A stretch of DNA of 64,000 nucleotides from Arion vulgaris. Lineage: Eukaryota; Mollusca; Gastropoda; Stylommatophora; Arionidae. Below, piece after piece: positions 57,868 through 64,000 of the stretch. Numbering within the stretch: position 1 is the first letter of the stretch; each line of letters opens with the position of its first letter. The stretch is from assembly GCA_020796225.1 (NCBI GenBank), contig CM036758.1, positions 65,536,274 to 65,600,273 of the forward strand. Direction: 5' to 3'. Made by a program: the position numbers and the translations under genes. A model generated the notes under the pieces. It did no database searches. It was not told the origin of the DNA and saw only the letters and a list, made by a program, of their open reading frames with translations.

Positions 57868-57985
57868 ATGGGAGGTTAACTAGTGAGCCACATAAGCCAT
57901 CAGTATGCATATTCTTCAACATATGTTGGGGGGATTGAGTACATATGGGTTTTTCCGGAGTGATGTGACAGCAGCTGGGTAATAT
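57868..57985. repeat. Dispersed repeat Y, copy 3
   Basis: Contains gtgagccacataagccatca, gtatgcatattcttcaacat and gattgagtacatatgggttt. Confidence 0.65.
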
Positions 57986-57987
57986 GT

Positions 57988-58037
57988 GTATGTGTGTATG
58001 TATGTATGTGTGTGTATATATATATATATATATATAA
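57988..58037. repeat. (TG)n/(TA)n microsatellite
   Basis: TGTATG words pass into a TA run. Confidence 0.95.
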
Positions 58038-58044
58038 ATCAATC

Positions 58045-58395
58045 AAGTGTCTGCCCGCGTAGGCGATCATGTCTCTCCACAATTATCTCTCCTTCGTGCA
58101 GGTAATCAATTCTGACGTCGATCTTTTGTCGAACCAAGATGTCAGATCATGAAACATCTTCTCCCTCTGTCTTCCATGATCTCTCCTTCCTTGAATGTTA
58201 CCTGTTGTCACCAAACGTTCTAAACCTTCTCTTCGCATTATATGTACAAAGAACCTTGATTGTCTGATTCTTAAATATTGATAAAGTTTCTCTTTGTGTG
58301 CGGGTCTCTTTAAAAAGTTCCACCTTTGTTGTCGTTGTCCAATGGACGTTGAACATGTTTCTGTAAAATCACATTTATGTGGCTTTGAGCGGTTT
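58045..58395 (-). mobile_element. LINE-C 3' end, minus strand
   Basis: The reverse complement shows tgtggagagacatgatcgcc at the terminal end and, upstream, gaaggtttagaacgtttggtg, gatcatggaagacagaggga and a TKMWFYRNMFNVHWTTTT-like stretch (58290-58380), in LINE-C order. Confidence 0.75.
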
Positions 58396-58426
58396 TATTG
58401 ACTGGTTTTTTAATTGTCTTTGATTT

Positions 58427-58505
58427 GCTGCCATATAGAAGTATTGGATCATTATAGCACTGCCATATAGAAGTATTGGATCATTATAGCACTGCCATAT
58501 AGTTT
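58427..58505. repeat. 32-bp tandem repeat, about 2.4 units
   Basis: The phrase gccatatagaagtattggat, followed by cattatagcact, occurs twice plus a partial. Confidence 0.9.
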
Positions 58506-58823
58506 TCTGCAGTTTTGTTGGTTGTCATTTCACACGTAGTATACTTTTCATTTTCATAAAATCTACTTTTGCTTGAGCTAATCTACTGCTTATCTATATT
58601 GTAAATCTTCCATCTGGTGTTATGAATATTTCCCAATATTTGAATACATTGACTTGTTTCTGTGTTGTGTTGTTTATTTTAAGTTCACTTTGTGATGTTT
58701 CCTGTTTGTTCGAAATAAATATTATCTTTGTTGTCTTTATATTCATGATCAATCTTTTCTTTTCACTTTCTATCACCATTTTTCAGTGGGTCAAAGTAAA
58801 GATAACTGATCAAATCTGATATA
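58506..58823. other. AT-rich, nothing recognised
   Basis: No feature seen before the MITE. Confidence 0.4.
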
Positions 58824-59082
58824 CAGGGTGTTCAAGATAAAAGCAGCCTGTGAATGGAGCTAATCTGGCATATATGTATGAAAATGAGAAGGTTCAGTTA
58901 TGACGTAGTATAAGTCAAGGTTGTGTGACGGTATGTAATTGTAGTGCGGGAAGGGACGACGAACAAATGTTACGTAGGACGAGCTAGTCAGAACCGGTTT
59001 ACGTAGTAAATAGACACCACGCAATAGGTTAACTGGCAACTTTCGATTTGTCAATGGGGCTGCAATTATCTTGAACACCCTG
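58824..59082. mobile_element. Mariner-like MITE, copy 2 (259 bp)
   Basis: Same length as copy 1. TIR starts cagggtgttcaagataaaag, mirrored at the right end, with TA on both sides (58822-58823, 59083-59084). The TIR base changes (caagat here against caactt in copy 1) are matched at the opposite end of each copy. Confidence 0.93.
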
Positions 59083-59395
59083 TAATTTGCTCATTTGTAG
59101 CTATAATATTGTTCATGTTTTGTCCACCAACATTTATTCCTGCCGCATGCTGTATCGAATATTAAATATGTCGCATGATGTTTTATCTGTATAGATTGAG
59201 CAGGTCTTGTGAGTGTACGCATCCTTGTTTTAATTCTTATTGTATCTTGGCTAGATTTAACTCTAATTATCTAGTCGTTTAGCTGGACTTTTTTGCCAGT
59301 GCATACATTTTTATCAATCTCTGGTCTTTCACATCAAAATGGAGATTTTCTAACATGTTTTGATAACAATATCTCATTTCAAAATATTTCTGAGA

Positions 59396-59492
59396 AACAT
59401 AGATATATATGAACATAGATTTGTATGACATATAGATATGTATGAAATATAGATTTGTATGAAACATAGATATGTACGAAACATAGATATAC
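59396..59492. repeat. About 19-bp tandem repeat, 5 units
   Basis: Units acatagatatgtatgaa with small variants. Confidence 0.88.
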
Positions 59493-59699
59493 GTTCACAT
59501 TTCTTTCTATCGATCGATCGATCCATTATTGTTCGTATCTTGTATATCGGAAATTGAAAGAAACAAATCTGTAGCATTGTCTGTGTGCGCTATCTAGTTA
59601 TCCAACCTGTTTTGATTTCTCTTTGTTTATGCAGTGCGAAATAATAGTAGACACTTACAAAACTAACTAATGCAATGGTGGGCTTATAAACTTGTAATA

Positions 59700-59951
59700 T
59701 CTTTTTCAAACGCTCCATATCGAGCACCTGTTAACCCTCTGTGGATGTGTATGTGATCCGAGCCTAAGAACGAGTGTGTGCTGTGCCAGTTATGCGCTTA
59801 CATCTATACCAGCACATCCGATTTATGCGGTGCTTTTTATTTACTAGGGTAGCTTCGCTAGTTCCAGCATCAGTATCCTCTTACGACATGTCTTGAAGGG
59901 GGCAGTGGTACTATTCAATGCTTTCCTTGCAGGTCCCGGCAACACACCGGG
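59700..59951 (-). repeat. SINE1 copy
   Basis: Complete minus-strand copy with gatccgagcctaagaacgag, atttactagggtagcttcgc and core gtatcctcttacgacatgtc. Confidence 0.92.
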
Positions 59952-60009
59952 GATATTACTTGTTTACACATGCTTAACATCAGCTAATCAACGGAAAATC
60001 ATAACAACA

Positions 60010-60260
60010 TAAATGAGGTCCCTTAGAAGAGCTGCAGGTGTGACAATAGGAGACAAAATTCGAAATGAAGAAATCAGTAGCAGATTGAATGTGAAACCAG
60101 TCATGCAATTCATAAAATAACAACGGAGTAAATGGTTTGGACACCTGACCAGAGTGCCCTGGTATCAACTACCACAGAGAGCCACACAGAAAAAGTATAA
60201 CCAGTACAGAACAAGAGAAAGACCACGCAAAATATGGAGCGACGGCATCAAGTACAGGAA
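60010..60260 (+). mobile_element. LINE-B-related fragment (RT C-terminal domain)
   Basis: Reads MRSLRRAAGVTIGDKIRNEE, ISSRLNVKPVMQFIK, a stop, QRSKWFGHLTRV and RTRERPRKIWSDGIK. The order LRR..GV..DK.RNE.I..R and KWFGHL.R parallels LINE-B at 22870-23045, with enough divergence to be a separate subfamily. Confidence 0.75.
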
Positions 60261-60583
60261 AGTAATAATAGCTTACAAAGTGCATTCGAACAAGCACACA
60301 CACGATCACTACAGCCCCCATACCCCTCCCCATGACCTCTTTAAAAAGTAAATGGTGCACGAGATGAAGCTGAAAAATGGTATATCTACGCATTCCCTAT
60401 TTACCTGTATGTATACTAATTTCAAAATGGCGAAGACATGATCGTGTTGTACAGTGCTCTTGTTATATTTTATTTAGTGTTCAGCTGAACATGTTTGAAT
60501 TTTAAACTTGCTTTTATTTCTCATATTATTTCGTTTCTTTCATCTCATCTATGTTTGCATTTCGTTAGCTATTCTTCCAAGGA
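60261..60583. other. Intergenic, nothing recognised
   Basis: No feature seen. Confidence 0.4.
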
Positions 60584-60775
60584 GACCATCATGGAAGGAG
60601 GCATACCGGCAAGGAGAAGAAGAGGAAGACCACGGAGAAGATGGATTCAGGATGTAACTGATGGTTTGAACATGACGGCTGCAGAGGTAGGACATATGGC
60701 GTAGAGAGACAGAAATTCCGTAGCACTGTTGAGCTGGCAAAGTTCTGCTCAGGACAAGTTATTTGATGATGATGA
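60584..60775 (+). mobile_element. LINE-G 3' end, well preserved
   Basis: Reads KETIMEGGIPARRRRGRPRR, RWIQDVTDGLNMTAAEVGHM, a stop, then RNSVALLSWQSSAQ-like remains and the GATGATGATG tail. This is the cleanest copy of the segment that flanks the 33-bp arrays. Confidence 0.88.
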
Positions 60776-60803
60776 CTTCCATTTGCTAAGTAAATGCTCC
60801 CCA

Positions 60804-60898
60804 GATACATACAATCTGTCATACATACAATCTTTCATACATACAATCTTTCATACATACAATCTTTAATACATACAATCTTTAATACATACAATCTT
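60804..60898. repeat. 16-bp tandem repeat, about 6 units
   Basis: Unit acatacaatctttcat with ctgtcat and ctttaat variants. Confidence 0.93.
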
Positions 60899-60987
60899 TC
60901 ACTGTTATTAAATGGTGTTTGCCAATTGATATATTGCTATTGCTTACCTATTTAGATTATGACATTAATTCGGTTGCTGTCTTTGTT

Positions 60988-61231
60988 CTTCTTCTTCTTC
61001 TTTGCGTTCGTTCTTTACGACCAATTTTGTATATGTTTGTTCTTTGCTAAGAACGTGTATACATTGCACATTGGTTTGGTAGGTTCCTAAACGCATAGAC
61101 TTCTACACGTTTAGGACACGTGCATCCGATTTCAGCCAAACCTCCTTAGTCGCCTCTTACGACATGCATGGCAGGTAACATATGTTCTATTCTGTACACC
61201 CCAAATTTGGGCCCCAGTAACCACTCGGGCG
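60988..61231 (-). repeat. SINE2, full-length with perfect target duplication
   Basis: Minus-strand copy from a CTT tail to the cgcccgagtggttactgggg head. The 12-bp word gctgtctttgtt flanks both ends exactly (60976-60987 and 61232-61243). Confidence 0.95.
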
Positions 61232-61243
61232 GCTGTCTTTGTT

Positions 61244-61916
61244 GATTTTCCTGCTGATCTCATGTTAACTGGAGCGTGTTCTTGCAGCTGTTTTACAGAG
61301 GATGTGATTGGCAAAAAAGCTATTTATTTATGAGCTCCGTAAAGTGACACCCTTCTTAGTGTTGTTGACATATTGCTACTTGAAGCAATCATAAATAACA
61401 ACACTGCTCACAGTGTACACTATATTGTGTTGTAGTGTATGGTGTCAGTCTTATATCATGAAACGGTTGTACATAAGTTCCTGCTTTCAACATATATATA
61501 TATATATATATTTCGTGTTGTAAATAATGGTTGCTACATTATTGCCACGACTACACTAATTGTATGAATATCGTGTGTGTTGTCATTATTGTCGTCTGCA
61601 CTAAAAATAATAATTGACTTAATGTTAATTACTAATATTAACTATGTCACAATTTTTATTACACATGTTTCATGAACAATGTAATTATATTAATTTTGAT
61701 TAAAATTGACATTTGAATTGTGAAATATATTGTTGACTTTCCAATGTGTATCAGTAAAAGTGTGTTTAACCTGATGAGAAGAATATTGGGAGTGGCTGGT
61801 CAAAGACAGGCAAACATGACGATCTGTAGTGAGGGTGGCTCAAAAGAAAAGAAAACACCATCACATGTGGAGACAAAACAGAGCGCAAGGGCAGAGAGAA
61901 CATCAAATATATTTGA
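61244..61916. other. Intergenic, AT-rich
   Basis: Contains a (TA)n tract near 61494-61510. No coding signal. Confidence 0.4.
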
Positions 61917-62074
61917 CTGAAATCGGATGCGTGTGTCCTAAACGTGTAGAAGTCTATGCGTTTAGGGTCTACCAAACCAATGTGCAACGTATACACGTTC
62001 TTGGCAAAGATCAAACATATTACAAGAGTGATTAAAGTTGGTTGCAAAGAACGAACGCAAAGAAGAAGAAGAAG
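61917..62074 (+). repeat. SINE2, 5'-truncated
   Basis: Begins at the gaaatcggatgcgtgtgtcc block and runs to the AAG tail. The tRNA-like head and conserved core are missing, so it is a typical 5'-truncated insertion. Confidence 0.92.
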
Positions 62075-62369
62075 ATCATATGTATCAGCTCCAGTCTCCA
62101 GTTTTATCTCATGCAACTGTGGCAAGTTGTGCCACCCCAGAATATGCAATTACAGCAACAAGAAACTTTGTGATTCAGCGCAGAACATACTACGTGACGC
62201 AAGACCTATTGTCTCTCGAGACAAAGAGACCAATAATGAACCTAAAGTTCACGGAAAAACATTTTCAAGAGGAGATATTCAATTTCCAGTTCCGATCACA
62301 CGCAATCTGAATTCGTAAAATATCTTATATACATAACATAGTTATCTACGTTTGGTTAGTTACAACTGC
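62075..62369. other. Intergenic, nothing recognised
   Basis: The open frames 61956-62318 and 62038-62310 begin in SINE2 and show no domain. Confidence 0.4.
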
Positions 62370-62560
62370 TATTGTATCCTTTGCCTTGTGAGTCGAAGGT
62401 CGTGGGTTCGAATCCGGACCGCGCCGTTCTGTTCACGAGTGCAGTTTTTTCTAGAGACTCCCAGGATTGCTGCTGTAGCTACGAAGTTCGTGCTTTGTGC
62501 AATACTCTCGGCAGGCGGCGTTCCATTTCTGCGGAGAGTGACCAAGCCATATGCAATGAA
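62370..62560 (+). repeat. SINE6 copy
   Basis: B-box gggttcgaatccgg preceded by a degenerate A-box region; body gctacgaagttcgtgctttg and ctgcggagagtgaccaa. Pairs with 799-1000. Confidence 0.65.
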
Positions 62561-63830
62561 GTCAATACTTCGACTTTAAATCCTTTAAACTGACCACACC
62601 TGGTTCAGGGTATCACATATTCAACTACTGCATTGACCACATCATCTTGATGAGTTTCAGAAGTCAATTATGTCAAGAAGGACTCAAATATATAGTGAAC
62701 CTGATGCCAGCAAGTTAATCCTTCTTCTTCATACCTTCTCTAATGTTGGCATCCATGTCATTATTATTCATAGTTCATTCATAAGTACGGTTCCAACTTC
62801 ACTGCAACGGGTCACCCCATAATTGCTCCGCACCTGTGCCAATGAAAATCACACGAAATGCTAACAACTGTGAAATGTTTCCTGTGTGAACTAATTGCAG
62901 AATGAAACAGCAGCGTACCGCCACAAAAAAAAACAACCTGCACCGCATAAAATGCATATGACCGTCGCTAATGTAGCAACTAAATACTGTTCATCACTTG
63001 AATTGCAATTCTTGTTATTATTATTAGTATCTCAAATTCCATAATTTGTCTAGACAGTATTATGTACACATGAATGTTAGAGTAGATAGATACCGTAAAA
63101 TCCAATGCCAAAATGTCGACATATGGATATAACCAACTGTCGACATTACTCAGACATTCAATACATCGGTATATACATATCATATGATAACTGATAAGCA
63201 AAGATTATTAGAACCATCGTCTGATATTAATGTCAAACATGACCGATGGCAAATCTACATGAGAGAAATATTACATTTTGTGTGATCATATATTTGATAA
63301 CTAGTTATTAATTGATAGCGTAAGAGGCATCGGTATAAACATTGACAAGTTTTATCTCAAGGACGAATTGTCGTTTCAAATAATGGACATATTTCGTTCA
63401 TTTTCCATTACTTTCCGTTCCCCTTCGATTGATCCGCTAACTGCAAATTACTTAATGATACAAGAGAAGAAGAAAGTAAAAATGATGAATACAGAAGTAT
63501 TTTAACTTCTTCACTCCTCTGAGCCGATATAATGTCTCGCAGATAACAGATAATTTCAGTTCGGATATGAGTGTGTTCTCAGATCTCCAACACAACGTTT
63601 CCATCAACTTAAAGTGTGTGTGCGCTCTGGTTCGGTGTAGATTGATAAACTGTACTGTATCATTCTGCAAAGTGTTCATGTCTGGCAGTAAATGTTTCAC
63701 TCTCATCTCATTAACGCTGGATAAGGATGTGTACGCATACTAGTCTGTCAGAAACACGTATATTAGAATGTCTTCTTATATAGCTTTGTTGATAAGTTTT
63801 CTATTCATTGTCCGTCGTTCCTTGAACACT
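62561..63830. other. Intergenic, nothing recognised
   Basis: AT-rich, with open frames no longer than chance. The phrase ctgagccgatataatgtctc near 63520 resembles ctgagctgatatactgtctc at about 15915, a possible shared repeat of unknown type. Confidence 0.45.
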
Positions 63831-64000
63831 TCTGTATCACCTATAAGACATGCTCGCTCGTTTCCTTCCATATCATTCTGTATCACCTAGAAGACATGCT
63901 GGCTCGTTTCCTTCCATATCATTATGTATCACCTAGAAGACATGCTCACTCGTTGCCTTCCATATCATTCTGTATCACCTAGAAGACATGCTCGCTCGAT
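63831..64000. repeat. 46-bp tandem repeat, about 3.7 units, running off the window
   Basis: Units contain tgtatcacctagaagacatg and ctcgctcgtttccttccata. The window ends inside the array, so its full length is unknown. Confidence 0.93.

Noticed and set aside
1..64000. A previously undescribed multi-gene system
   Set aside because: No cluster of host genes is present; apart from one receptor gene everything recognisable is repeat or transposon sequence.

Overview
This is AT-rich animal nuclear DNA with no bacterial gene organisation. It holds one clear host gene, a rhodopsin-type G-protein-coupled receptor split by long introns. Nearly everything else is repeat sequence: fragments of at least seven non-LTR retrotransposon (LINE) families, about six tRNA-related SINE families, several short DNA transposons, and more than twenty tandem arrays. 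The receptor type, and a SINE core built around TGTCGTAAGAGGCGACT that I recall from molluscan SINEs, suggest a lophotrochozoan, probably a mollusc. That placement is inference and cannot be confirmed from the window alone.

Layout. 1-3.8 kb: SINEs plus a LINE-B tail split by a SINE. 4.1-8.7 kb: a 75-bp array followed by about 3.9 kb of a 32-bp AT-rich satellite. 8.7-19.2 kb: LINE and SINE fragments, a 37-bp minisatellite and a diverged local duplication. 19.2-43.9 kb: the receptor gene on the + strand, with a candidate first exon (19255-19395), a TM1/TM2 exon (20622-20748) and one large exon with TM2-TM7 (42036-43735). The last two exons are separated by a 21.3-kb intron, of which 9.2 kb is a recent direct duplication (29370-33784 and 33867-38570). 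43.9-50.9 kb: mostly tandem arrays with a hAT- or Mutator-like MITE and SINEs. 51-64 kb: nested LINE/SINE insertions, a probable piggyBac transposase remnant, a mariner-like MITE copy and a tandem array at the window end.

How it fits together. The receptor exons are joined by phase-compatible consensus splice sites and total 1968 coding bases including the stop (655 residues). The LINE pieces are almost all 3' ends, as expected of 5'-truncated insertions. Several insertions interrupt one another, which gives a relative order. One 33-bp minisatellite is a tandem amplification of a retrotransposon's own coding sequence and now differs in copy number between the two halves of the duplication. 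I found no operon, CRISPR array, rRNA gene or intact tRNA gene, and no credible new multi-gene system.
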